A stretch of 60,605 nucleotides of DNA from an uncultured Prevotellaceae bacterium (GTDB taxonomy: Bacteria > Bacteroidota > Bacteroidia > Bacteroidales > Muribaculaceae), in NCBI GenBank assembly GCA_946406035.1, contig CAMJJG010000009.1, positions 1 through 60,605 on the forward strand, in the 5' to 3' direction. Below the pieces are notes generated by a model, which saw nothing but the letters and a program-made list of their open reading frames with translations, did no database searches and was not told the origin of the DNA. Positions 35,393-44,800 of this stretch are shown in pieces; position 1 is the stretch's first letter; every line of letters starts with the position of its first letter. A program made the translations under genes and the position numbers.

Positions 35393-36649
35393 TTAATCCT
35401 CAAACTCAGTCCGGAGGATGGCAAGCAGGTTATCGACGGTGTCCTCCTCGAGGTCGGCACGGTCGATGAGTTCTTCACGAGGCGTGCGCAGCACCGACTT
35501 GGCAGTGGCGAGACCCACATTCTTGAGTGCCTCGATTACCCACTCGTCAACCTCGTCCTTGAACTCGTCGAGATAGATATCCTCCTCGCCCTCGGTCTCG
35601 ACATCGCGGTAGACGTCGATGCTGTAACCGGTCAAGATGCTGGCCAACTTGATGTTCAAGCCACCCTTGCCGATGGCGAGCGATACCTCCTCGGGACGCA
35701 GGAAGACCTCGGCATGCTTGTTCACGTCATCCAACCTGATCGACGAGATCTTGGCGGGACTCAAAGCACGCTGGATGAGCAACTGGGGATTGCTCGTGTA
35801 GTTAATCACATCGATGTTCTCGTTGCGCAGCTCGCGCACGATGCCATGGATGCGGGCACCCTTTACACCCACGCAGGCGCCAACGGGGTCGATGCGGTCA
35901 TCATAGCTCTCGACAGCGATCTTGGCGCGCTCACCAGGGATGCGGGCCACGGCGCGGATGACGATCAGTCCGTCATGAATCTCGGGCACCTCCTGCTCAA
36001 ACAGGCGGCGCAAGAAGTTCTGGCTCGTGCGGGAGACGATCACCTTGGGATTGTTGTTGGTGTTGTCAACATTCTCGATGACGGCACGCACGACGTCGCC
36101 CTTGCGGTAGATGTCGGTGGGAATCTGCTCTTCCTTGGGCAGGATAAGCTCGTTTTTCTCATCGTCGAGAAGCAGCACCTCGCGCTTCCACACCTGGTAA
36201 ACCTCGCCTGCTACCAACTGGCCTTCCAGAGCCTTGAACTTATTGTAAATGGCATCCTTCTGCAAGTCCAGGATCTTGCTGGCTAAGGTCTGACGCAGGT
36301 TCAGGATGGCGCGGCGGCCAAACTTGGCAAAGTCAATCTTGCGGGTGTGCTCCTCGCCCACCTCACAGTCAGGATCATCATCGGCCTGGGCGTCGCTCAA
36401 CGAGATCTGCTTGTTGGGATTCTCCACCTCGCCGTCATTGACGACTTCCAGATTCTGATAAATCTCACAGTCACCCTTGTCGGGGTTCACGATCACGTCA
36501 AAGTTGTCGTCGTTACCGAACATCTTGGACAGCACGCTGCGGAAGGACTCCTCCAGCACGCTGATCAACGTCGTCTTGTCGATGTCCTTGAGGTCCTTAA
36601 ACTCGGCAAACTGCTCGGTCATGTTGACCGCTTCTTCTCTTTTAGCCAT
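35393..36649 (-). CDS. nusA: Transcription termination/antitermination factor NusA
   Basis: The 418-residue RNA polymerase-binding factor has an N-terminal polymerase-binding domain (about 1-130), an S1 domain (about 135-200), and KH1/KH2 domains (hallmark DPVGACVGVKGARI and IGKGGLNIKLA). A short acidic C-terminus with a degenerate helix-hairpin-helix follows. It lacks the long C-terminal repeats of the E. coli protein, as is usual in Bacteroidetes. It starts 8 bp downstream of the rimP stop codon. Confidence 0.97.
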   Translation of the reverse strand: MAKREEAVNMTEQFAEFKDLKDIDKTTLISVLEESFRSVLSKMFGNDDNFDVIVNPDKGDCEIYQNLEVVNDGEVENPNKQISLSDAQADDDPDCEVGEEHTRKIDFAKFGRRAILNLRQTLASKILDLQKDAIYNKFKALEGQLVAGEVYQVWKREVLLLDDEKNELILPKEEQIPTDIYRKGDVVRAVIENVDNTNNNPKVIVSRTSQNFLRRLFEQEVPEIHDGLIVIRAVARIPGERAKIAVESYDDRIDPVGACVGVKGARIHGIVRELRNENIDVINYTSNPQLLIQRALSPAKISSIRLDDVNKHAEVFLRPEEVSLAIGKGGLNIKLASILTGYSIDVYRDVETEGEEDIYLDEFKDEVDEWVIEALKNVGLATAKSVLRTPREELIDRADLEEDTVDNLLAILRTEFED

Positions 36650-36657
36650 AATGTCGT

Positions 36658-37119
36658 TTAGATGATATTTTTTGTGTATTTAATGTCACTGTAATTGAAG
36701 CGTTCCTGCTCCTCGACCATCTCGGGGCGTTTCTTGCCCTCGAGCTTGCGCTTGACGGTCATCGTCAGCGTGAAGCCCTCGTCGTCGGCATCGGCCAGGA
36801 CGCCCTTGAGCTTGCGGCCGTCGCACGTGAGTACTTCCACCTCACCGCCCACGCTCTTGCGATACTGGCGCGGCAGCAGCAGTGGCGACGTGATGCCATA
36901 GGAGCCCACCGTCAACTCGTAGTCCTCGCCCGTGTCGCGGTCAAACGCGGCCAGCACGGCATCGTTCACGGCCACACAATCGTCGATGGTAATGTCATCG
37001 TCGCTGTCCAGGGCCACGTCGATCACGTTGTCCTTGCTCACCTTGAGGGAAACCAGAAACATGCTGGTACCTTCCAGGGCCTCGTTTATCACTTGTTCCA
37101 GTGCCGTCTTGTCAATCAT
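36658..37119 (-). CDS. rimP: Ribosome maturation factor RimP
   Basis: The 153-residue protein assists 30S ribosomal subunit maturation. It has the N-terminal alpha/beta domain with the conserved DDCVAVNDAV segment and DYELTVGSYGITSPL, then the C-terminal Sm-like beta domain. It is the first gene of the leftward operon, with a TACTTTTG promoter box about 64 nt upstream on the minus strand. Confidence 0.93.
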   Translation of the reverse strand: MIDKTALEQVINEALEGTSMFLVSLKVSKDNVIDVALDSDDDITIDDCVAVNDAVLAAFDRDTGEDYELTVGSYGITSPLLLPRQYRKSVGGEVEVLTCDGRKLKGVLADADDEGFTLTMTVKRKLEGKKRPEMVEEQERFNYSDIKYTKNII

Positions 37120-37182
37120 CGCTTCAAAAAAATTATAATAAAAACGAGGAAGCCCGATTGCCCCCTCTCACGAATGCTGGTG

Positions 37183-37190
37183 CAAAAGTA
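37183..37190 (-). promoter_or_regulatory. -7 box for the rimP-nusA-infB-folK operon
   Basis: CAAAAGTA on the plus strand reads TACTTTTG on the minus strand, 63 nt upstream of rimP. Confidence 0.55.
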
Positions 37191-37347
37191 CTCATTTTCC
37201 CGCATTCACGCAATATTTAATGTAAAATCAGCTACAAAACTACACACTCATTCATTCTATTTAACATTATTTAACTGTTTGACACTCTTTGAATCTTAAA
37301 AATATGTTAAAATCGGGAAGACAAATCCTGCAATCAACTAATAACTG

Positions 37348-37355
37348 TAACTTTG
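37348..37355 (+). promoter_or_regulatory. -7 box for the polyprenyl-pentose-like operon
   Basis: TAACTTTG is a full consensus match, 19 nt before the first ATG at 37375. Confidence 0.65.
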
Positions 37356-37374
37356 TAACAACAACGACTGGGCC

Positions 37375-38691
37375 ATGACTAGAAGACGGCAATCCAATAG
37401 ACCGACAAACTGTGAACTATTGTTTTCATGGTTGGTTTGCCTGTTGTTCTTATTCTTGTCGTGCCGCACTAGCTGGGAGCGCCTAGAAAATTGCGGTTTT
37501 TTCTACCCCAGCTATCAGTCATGGGAGATCAGCGAGTGGCTCATCAACTACCAGGGCGGCTTCGTCAGGCGAGGCCTGGCAGGGCAAGTGCTCTGGATGC
37601 TTGAGCAGTGGCACCCGTTTGACGTCAGGGTAGCCATCACGCTATTTTGCATCATCAGCACGATAGTCGTCCTATGGGTCATCGTGCGCATCTTTAACAG
37701 ACGGGGCTGGGCATTACTCATCATCCCAACGGGGTTCTGCCTGGGTTTCACGATGTTCAGCACATGGGCACGGCGCGATTTCCTATCGTTGATGCTGGCC
37801 TATGCCATCTTCGTGCTTTTCAGGCATGTGGCACGCAATCCCGGGAAGCGGACTGGATGGATCGCGTTTTATCTCGTGTCGGCGACACAGCTCCTGATTC
37901 ACGAGGCTTCATTCTTCTACACCTTTCCCATCCTGGTGCTGCTTGATTACCACAACAGCCGCCGCAATCAGCCCATTGCCAGGAGAGCCATCCCGACCCT
38001 GCTGCGTTTCCTGCCCGTGCTACTTGTCATGGCCCTGGTATGCCTGTTCAAGGGCAACGAGGCTATCGCACGGACGGTGTGGGCATCATGGGAACCAATC
38101 ATCAGCCGCTATCAACCCGACGCAACGACCATCGGCAATGGTGTGGGCGCATTGGGCTGGGACACAGGGGCCATTATCCCATACCACCTCGTCACATCCC
38201 TCGTTGGGCACGCCCACCCTTCGGCATGGAGGATTCCCCTAGTCCTGTTCAATCTGCTGGCCGGCTACTTCCTGCTCACTCGGCTCGACTCGGTCAACAT
38301 GGGCCTGTACCGTACCCGACCGATGGATCATGCGTTCATGAGCGACATAGCCGCGATACAATTCATCGCCCTGTTGCCCATGTTCACGGTACTGTCCTGT
38401 GACTGGGGCAGGACACTCCCCTACTGGGTTATCACCTCGTTTTTACTCTACCACACCTTCAAGGACGAGCCGGTGGCATTCCCGCCCTTGCTGTCAAGGA
38501 TGTCGATAGGGGTCCAGCGATTCATCACGGGCAACCGGCTGCTGCGGTCACCCCATTTCTACATCTTGATTGCCTTGCTGGCACCGGTACCTTACTACTT
38601 CGCGCCCCTGGACCACATCAACACCATGCAACAGAGGGCGTGGTTCCTGCTCACCGACGCATTCCACACTATCTTAACAACGATCTCATGA
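37375..38691 (+). CDS. Polytopic membrane protein of unknown function, first gene of a glycan-like operon
   Basis: The 438-residue protein has about ten predicted transmembrane segments and an early loop with the motif WLINYQGGFVRRGLAG. I do not recognise a named family. The size, topology and neighbours (a DPPR-synthase-like enzyme, an acyltransferase and a phosphatase) suggest a polyprenyl-linked glycosyltransferase of the GT-C or EpsG type, but no catalytic signature is certain. The next gene starts inside its stop codon (ATGA, 38688-38691), implying coupled translation. Confidence 0.6.
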   Translation: MTRRRQSNRPTNCELLFSWLVCLLFLFLSCRTSWERLENCGFFYPSYQSWEISEWLINYQGGFVRRGLAGQVLWMLEQWHPFDVRVAITLFCIISTIVVLWVIVRIFNRRGWALLIIPTGFCLGFTMFSTWARRDFLSLMLAYAIFVLFRHVARNPGKRTGWIAFYLVSATQLLIHEASFFYTFPILVLLDYHNSRRNQPIARRAIPTLLRFLPVLLVMALVCLFKGNEAIARTVWASWEPIISRYQPDATTIGNGVGALGWDTGAIIPYHLVTSLVGHAHPSAWRIPLVLFNLLAGYFLLTRLDSVNMGLYRTRPMDHAFMSDIAAIQFIALLPMFTVLSCDWGRTLPYWVITSFLLYHTFKDEPVAFPPLLSRMSIGVQRFITGNRLLRSPHFYILIALLAPVPYYFAPLDHINTMQQRAWFLLTDAFHTILTTIS

Positions 38692-39560
38692 CACCTATCA
38701 TACAACTACTGCGCCCCCAACAATGGCTCAAGAACCTGTTCGTGTTCCTGCCCTTATTCTTTGACAGGCACCTGTTTGATGTGGATCTGCTGGTTCCCTG
38801 CATCCTCACCTCAATTGCATTCTGTTTTGCCGCGAGCGGCATTTATTGTTTCAACGACATCCAGGATGCCGAGGTCGACAGGAGGCACCCCGACAAGTGC
38901 AACAGGCCCATTGCCAGCGGCGCAGTCGGCAAGACGACGGGCTACATCGTCATGGCCGTGTGCATTCTTGTCTCGCTGGCCCTAGTGGGCGTTATCGGGC
39001 ACAGCTGGCCGCTCTTCCTCGTCATCGGGGCATACATTATCATGAACATCGCCTACTCACTAAAACTGAAACATCTGGCCATCGTCGATGTATTCATCAT
39101 CGCCACGGGATTTGTGCTGCGCGTGTTGGCAGGCGGCTTTGCGACAGGCATCCGGGTCACTCACTGGATCGTATTGATGACCTTCCTGTTGACGTTGTTC
39201 CTGGCCTTTGCCAAGCGCCGTGACGACGTGATTGAGTTCAAGGCCAGCGGAGTCGTGACCCGAAAAGCCGCGAGCCATTACAACCTGCAATTCCTCAACG
39301 AGGCCATCAGCATCGTCGCCAGCATCACGATGGTGTGTTACATCCTGTACTCGGTTTCGCCCGAGGTGGTTGAGCGTTTCGACAGCCCCTATGTTTATCT
39401 GACCTCACTGTTTGTCCTGGCAGGCATCATCCGATACCTGCAACTCACGATAGTGGATGTGAAAAACGGCAATCCCACCAGGGTATTGCTCCATGACCGC
39501 TTCATCCAGTGCTGCATCGCCGGCTGGATCGCCGCCTTTGCCCTCATCATTTATCTCTGA
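38688..39560 (+). CDS. UbiA-superfamily prenyltransferase, decaprenyl-phosphate phosphoribosyltransferase-like
   Basis: The 290-residue integral membrane enzyme carries the UbiA first Asp motif NDIQDAEVDRRHPDKCNRP and a second motif (YSLKLKHLAIVD), with about nine membrane segments. This variant resembles Rv3806c-type DPPR synthases, which join polyprenyl phosphate and phosphoribosyl pyrophosphate to give a polyprenyl-phospho-ribose 5-phosphate. In mycobacteria that leads to the arabinofuranose donor. ATG 38688 is used because it fits the family N-terminus (LLRPQQWLKN). The HAD phosphatase two genes downstream could remove the 5-phosphate. Confidence 0.85.
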   Translation: MTPIIQLLRPQQWLKNLFVFLPLFFDRHLFDVDLLVPCILTSIAFCFAASGIYCFNDIQDAEVDRRHPDKCNRPIASGAVGKTTGYIVMAVCILVSLALVGVIGHSWPLFLVIGAYIIMNIAYSLKLKHLAIVDVFIIATGFVLRVLAGGFATGIRVTHWIVLMTFLLTLFLAFAKRRDDVIEFKASGVVTRKAASHYNLQFLNEAISIVASITMVCYILYSVSPEVVERFDSPYVYLTSLFVLAGIIRYLQLTIVDVKNGNPTRVLLHDRFIQCCIAGWIAAFALIIYL

Positions 39561-39566
39561 CCCGCA

Positions 39567-40598
39567 ATGAGAGATCGCCAGCTCGACATCTACCGCGCCA
39601 TCGTGATGATATACATCGTGTGCGTCATCCACTGCTGTTACCTGTTCAGGGACGCCCAGGAGCCGTTCTTGTCACTCTTCTTGTTCGCGATGCCTCTCAT
39701 TTTCTTCATTTCGGGAGCATCTCTGTCGGTTAGCCGGTCGAGCCGAGGCCTGCTCGAGACCGTCAAGAACCGGTTCAGGAGAGTTGTCGCCCCCTACTAC
39801 ATCTATGCCTGCGTGCTCATTGTCACGGGTATCGTTCTGTCATGGGGGCTGAAACTCGCAGGGCTCACGAGATATGCTTTTTTCGACATCACGCGATATG
39901 ATTGGGAAGATTGCATCGACATCCTGCTGGGCAGGTACATTCCGCAATTCTCGTTCATGTGGCACCTGTGGTTCATTCTGCCCTACTTCATCCTGAGTTG
40001 CACATTCCCCTTGCAAATCAAGCTGATGGGCAAGGTCAACCGCATGGTTTACCTGGCACTGTGCCTGATACTCTTTTTAATCGTCCAAGCCCTGCCGGAG
40101 TTGTCGCTGCTCAAGCAGGTTCTGTGCTTCAACGTGTTTATGGTGGCGGGCTACCTCTTCTACAAGCGTGTAAAGACCAGCACGCTTGTAATCACAGCAC
40201 TGGCGGCGCTTGCGGTGATCTTGGTTTACACGCTGGGGCTGGGAGGTGACTTCTGCCCGATGCAGGACCACAAATTCCCTCCCGACTGGGTTTATCTAAC
40301 CTACAACATACTTGCACTGAGCGTTTTATCAATCACATTCAGCCGCATCACTCTGAGGGGGCACTACGTGCTCGACGTGTGGAACACGAGGGGTTATACC
40401 ATCTATTTGTATCAGAGCGTAGTCTTCTCGATAACGAGTGTCGTGCGGCAACAGTTGCCCATCGCCATACTCACGCCGCTGCCGCTCAGATTCCTGATAG
40501 ACGCGACGCTGGTTTTCCTGCTGTCAACGGCTCTCTCCTATCTCACCCACCCGCTCGAGCGATGGGTCATGAAAAAACTGGATTCTAATCACTCATGA
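39567..40598 (+). CDS. Acyltransferase 3 family membrane protein
   Basis: The 343-residue polytopic protein starts with the acyltransferase 3 pattern RDRQLDIYRAIVMIYIVCVIH, with the conserved early His at about residue 21, and has about ten transmembrane segments. Family members O-acylate sugars of cell-wall or exported glycans. It follows the DPPR-like enzyme by 6 bp and overlaps the HAD phosphatase start by 4 bp, so it is part of the same operon. Its acyl donor and sugar acceptor are unknown. Confidence 0.83.
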   Translation: MRDRQLDIYRAIVMIYIVCVIHCCYLFRDAQEPFLSLFLFAMPLIFFISGASLSVSRSSRGLLETVKNRFRRVVAPYYIYACVLIVTGIVLSWGLKLAGLTRYAFFDITRYDWEDCIDILLGRYIPQFSFMWHLWFILPYFILSCTFPLQIKLMGKVNRMVYLALCLILFLIVQALPELSLLKQVLCFNVFMVAGYLFYKRVKTSTLVITALAALAVILVYTLGLGGDFCPMQDHKFPPDWVYLTYNILALSVLSITFSRITLRGHYVLDVWNTRGYTIYLYQSVVFSITSVVRQQLPIAILTPLPLRFLIDATLVFLLSTALSYLTHPLERWVMKKLDSNHS

Positions 40599-41236
40599 TT
40601 ATGAAAAGAAGTATCGCTGCTTTTGACTTCGACGGCACGCTCACGACCCGCGACTCGTTTCTGGCTTTCATCAGATATGCCTGTGGCAAGTGGCGGTATT
40701 ACGCGGGATTTGCACTGTACGCACCCATGCTGCTCTTGATGCTGGCGCGCCTGTACCCCCACGACAGGGCCAAGCAACGGCTATTCTCCCATTTCTTCAA
40801 GGGCTGGCAGCATGACCGTTTTGCGGCACTGGCTCGGGAATTCTCGACCGAAATCGACAAGATGAGGAACCACCCCGTCATCAACCGGTTGCAGGAACAT
40901 GTCGCTCGTGGCGACACGGTCTATATCGTGTCGGCCAGCCTGCCCGAGTGGATTGAGCCCTGGTGCAGCCAGCTGGGCGTCAACGCCGTGCTGGCCACTG
41001 AAATCCAGGTCAACAGTGAGGGCCTCATCACCGGCCGGTTCAAGACCCGCAACTGTTATGGAGCCGAAAAGGTGGCCCGGCTGCTTCAAGTCGAGCCCAA
41101 CAGGTGGCAATACATCCTGCACGCATACGGTGACAGCGCCGGCGACAAGGAAATGATAGCATTTGCCGACGAGGGCACCCTCATCACCGGGCAGCCCTTG
41201 CCCCCACTCCGTGATGATGGATTATCCAACGAGTGA
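40595..41236 (+). CDS. HAD-IB family phosphatase
   Basis: The 213-residue cytoplasmic or membrane-associated phosphatase has HAD motif I FDFDGTLTTRDS, motif II VSAS, and motif IV GDSAGDKEM, with a helical cap typical of the SerB-like HAD-IB group. A hydrophobic stretch at ~30-50 (YYAGFALYAPMLLLMLARLY) may contact the membrane. HAD-IB enzymes are also found fused or adjacent to DPPR-like UbiA proteins. A role in dephosphorylating polyprenyl-phospho-ribose 5-phosphate is inference. It starts inside the acyltransferase stop codon; ATG 40601 is an alternative. Confidence 0.85.
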   Translation: MIMKRSIAAFDFDGTLTTRDSFLAFIRYACGKWRYYAGFALYAPMLLLMLARLYPHDRAKQRLFSHFFKGWQHDRFAALAREFSTEIDKMRNHPVINRLQEHVARGDTVYIVSASLPEWIEPWCSQLGVNAVLATEIQVNSEGLITGRFKTRNCYGAEKVARLLQVEPNRWQYILHAYGDSAGDKEMIAFADEGTLITGQPLPPLRDDGLSNE

Positions 41237-41301
41237 TGCCCAAACTAGCGCTATTTTACCTCGAGTGACGTTTTTGGGATGCTCAATTCAGAATTATTTT
41301 G

Positions 41302-41309
41302 TATTTTTG
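41302..41309 (+). promoter_or_regulatory. -7 box for the small membrane protein gene
   Basis: TATTTTTG matches the consensus, 26 nt before ATG 41336. It probably begins the transcript that continues into the PorW-like gene. Confidence 0.55.
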
Positions 41310-41335
41310 ACGCCTCAAAACAGATTAATAATTAG

Positions 41336-41767
41336 ATGAAACCGGCAATTATACTACTGGCGATACTGGTGGTGGGTGGAGCCATTGTGTGGCTCATCGA
41401 CCGGCTGTTTTATCATCGTGATGAGCCAGAAAAGGCCGATGACCCCGTGGACAGCCCCGCCCCACAACAGGGCTGCGCCGACGAGTCCTGCGGCATACGC
41501 TCAATCTGCCCTAGCGAACAACTCCTGGCTGGCGAGTGCCGCCAGCAGGTCACTTACTATGACGACGAGGAACTCGACACATTCGCCGGACGTGACGAGA
41601 ACAGCTACTCTGACCAGGAGCTGGAGCAATGGCGCGATGTGCTCTACACCTTGCAGCCCAGCGACCTGCTGGGCTGGGGACAAAGCATCAAGCACCGCGG
41701 ACTGGTGATGCCAGCACCCATCCGCGACGAATTTTTGCAACTCGCTGCCGAACATCGTGCCACATAG
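41336..41767 (+). CDS. Small single-pass membrane protein of unknown function
   Basis: The 143-residue product has one N-terminal transmembrane segment (about 4-22), a Pro/Asp-rich spacer, a Cys-containing stretch with four closely spaced cysteines (GCADESC...C..C) and an acidic helical C-terminus. It resembles small conserved Bacteroidales proteins sometimes annotated as phospholipase, but I see no catalytic motif and do not support that name. It is 56 bp upstream of the PorW-like gene, so it may belong to that unit. Confidence 0.65.
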   Translation: MKPAIILLAILVVGGAIVWLIDRLFYHRDEPEKADDPVDSPAPQQGCADESCGIRSICPSEQLLAGECRQQVTYYDDEELDTFAGRDENSYSDQELEQWRDVLYTLQPSDLLGWGQSIKHRGLVMPAPIRDEFLQLAAEHRAT

Positions 41768-41823
41768 GCAATAAAAAAGCACTGGGCACGTTTTATAGAT
41801 ACTGAATCACAAATTTGGCCAAT

Positions 41824-44800
41824 TTGAACAAGACACGAAGATTCATACCGATAATGTTAATAGCGATGATGGTCCTGCTAGCTGCTTGCAGCAACAAGAC
41901 CAACACCGCCCGATCTCGTTTTTGGCATTCATTCACGACTAAATATAACGTCTATTTCCACGGCAAGACCAACTATGACGAGCAGATGAAGGCCATGATG
42001 GACGCCTATGAGGACGACTACTCACAGCGCCTGTTCATGCACCCTGCCGAGGCCCGTGCCAACCCCAAAGCCCCCCAGCCCACGGGCAGTTTTGAGCGCA
42101 CCATCGAGAAGATGGAGAAAGCCATCACCTTGCACTCGATCAAGAAGAAGCCCAAGCGCAAGAGCGGCAAGAACAATGACCCCAAGTACCGTGAGTGGCT
42201 CGCGCGCGACGAGTACAATCCCTATCTGCACAATGCCTGGTACCTGCTGGCCAAGGCCCAGTACATGAAGGGCGACTTCCTGGATGCCGCGGCAACGTTC
42301 CGCTATATCGCACGTCATTTCACATGGAAGAATGACCTGGTGCAGGAGTGCCAGGTGCGCGAGGCCCTGTGCTACTGCGCCCTGGGATGGACAACCGAGG
42401 CCGATAACGTCCTGGCCCATGTCCACCTGGACCAGATCACCAATAAGCGCATCCGCGCCCTGGCCAACGCCGCCTTTGCCGACTATCACATCAAGGCCCA
42501 GGAGTCAGAGCAGGCCATTCCCTATCTGGCACAGGCCATCAAGGGCTTCAAGGGCAGCAACAAGGTGCGCATGTCTTTCCTGCTCGGCCAGCTCTACGAG
42601 GACGTCGGCGACAAGCACAACGCCTATCTGGCTTACAAGCAGGCAGGAAGCAGCAACAGCTCGACTTATCGCACCAAGTTCAATGCGCGCATCAAGCAGA
42701 GCGCCGTCTATGAGGGCACCAACATCGCCAGCGAGGTCAAGGCACTCAAGCGCATGACGCGCTATGACCGCAACAAGGACTATCTCGACCAGGTTTACTA
42801 TGCCATCGGCAACCTGTATCTATCTCATGGCGACACCCTTAACGCCATTGAGAACTACCGGCTTGCTGCCAAGAAAAGTACCCGTAACGGTGTCGACAAG
42901 GCCATCAGCCAGTTGACACTGGGAGGCATCTACTTTGCACAGCGACAATATGATGACGCTCAGCCCTGCTATGCCGAGGCTATTCCTCTGGTTAACGAGG
43001 ATTACCCCAACTATAAACTCCTGAAAAAGCGCAGCGATGTGCTCGACGAACTGGCAGTCTATTCCCAGAATGTGACCCTGCAGGACTCGTTACTCAAGCT
43101 CGCCAAGATGACGCCCGAGGAGCAGAAGGCCGTCATCGCCAAGATCATCGAGGATCTCAAGAAAAAAGAGAAGGAAGAAGCCGATTCCTTGGCTCGTGAG
43201 GAATACCTGGCCCAGCAAAATGCTAAGGGCAGTGCACTGGGACCTAACAAGAATGACCCGTCGACCTACATCATGAACACCGACAACTCATGGTACTTCT
43301 ATAACACCTCAGCCAAGAATGCCGGCAAGACGCAATTCCAGAAACAATGGGGCAGCCGCAAGCTCGAGGACAACTGGCGACGCAGGAACAAGACCACCTT
43401 CTCGTTTAACGAGGACGTGGAAGAGGAAACCGACACCACACTGCTGGCGAAGGCCGACAGCGTCATCGTCAACGAGAACGGCGACACCATCAAGGTCGAC
43501 GCCGAGGCGTTGAAGCGTGCCGAGGATCCGCACTATGAGGAATACTACCTCAAGCAGATTCCCAAGACCGAAGAGGAAATCACGGCGGCACACGAGATTA
43601 TCCAGGAAGGCCTGTATAACATGGGCGTCATTCTCAAGGACAAGATGGAGGACTATGACGCCTCGGCCTATGAGTTTGGCCAGCTACTGCAGCGCTACCC
43701 CGACAATACCTACCGCCTGGACGTCTACTACAACATGTACATGATGTTCATGCGCAACGGGCAAGAGGCCGATGCCGCCCCCTACCGCGACAGCATCCTC
43801 GTCAACTTCCCCGAATCCAAGTACGGCAAGGCGATGCTGGATCCCAACTATCTGGAAAACCTCAAGAACATGAACCGCGACCAGGAAGCCATGTACGAGC
43901 AAGCCTATGCCCGGTACCTGGCCAACGACCACTCGGCAGTGCATGACTCCTATGCCGAGATGATGCGCAAGTATCCCTTGTCCAAGATCATGCCCAAGTT
44001 CATGTTCATCGACGCCCTGAGCTATCTCACCGAGAAAAACCATGACAAGTTCAAGGAGACGCTCAAGGACATGCTGCAACGCTATCCACAGACCGACATC
44101 ACGCCCGTCGCCAGCGAGATCGTCAAGCAACTCAACCAGGGGCGCAGGCTTGAAGGTGGCGGCTCTAACATGCGCGGCATGCTATGGACCACACGGTTGA
44201 GCAACGACACATCGACCCAGGCACTGGAGCGCACGTTCACCCCGTTTGCCGAGGACAACGACAAGCCACAAGTGTTCATCTTGCTCTATCCCCAGGATAG
44301 CGTGAACGAGAACATGCTGCTCTATGAGGTGGCACGTCACAACTTCAACGCCTTCAAGGTCAAGGACTATGACATCGAGCTGATGAGTTTTGGCGACCTG
44401 GGACTGCTTGTGGTCAAGGGGCTGGACAACTTCAAGGAAGCCTCACACTACCGCACTCTGTTTGAACAAGACAACTCAATCAATATCCCGCGGCAGGTAC
44501 ACTATGTCATCATCAGCGTAGATAACTTCAACCTGCTCTTGAACGAGGGCCGCACCTTTGAGGACTACTTCAATTACCTGGAGGAGAAGAACGATAAGGA
44601 GCACAGCGACCTCGAGAAGAAGGAACTCGACGAGGCCGAGAAGAAAGCTATGGAGGAGGCCGAACGCGAAGCCGCCGCCGAACGCGAGAAGGCGCGCATC
44701 GAGGCCGAGCAGATAGCTCGCGAGGAAGCCGAAATCGCCAAACGCGATGCCGAGGAAAAGGCGCGCGAAATAGCCGAAGAGAAAGCCCGGCTCGAGGCCG

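Noticed and set aside
41336-41767. Phospholipase annotation for the small membrane protein
   Set aside because: No catalytic motif of any phospholipase family is visible.
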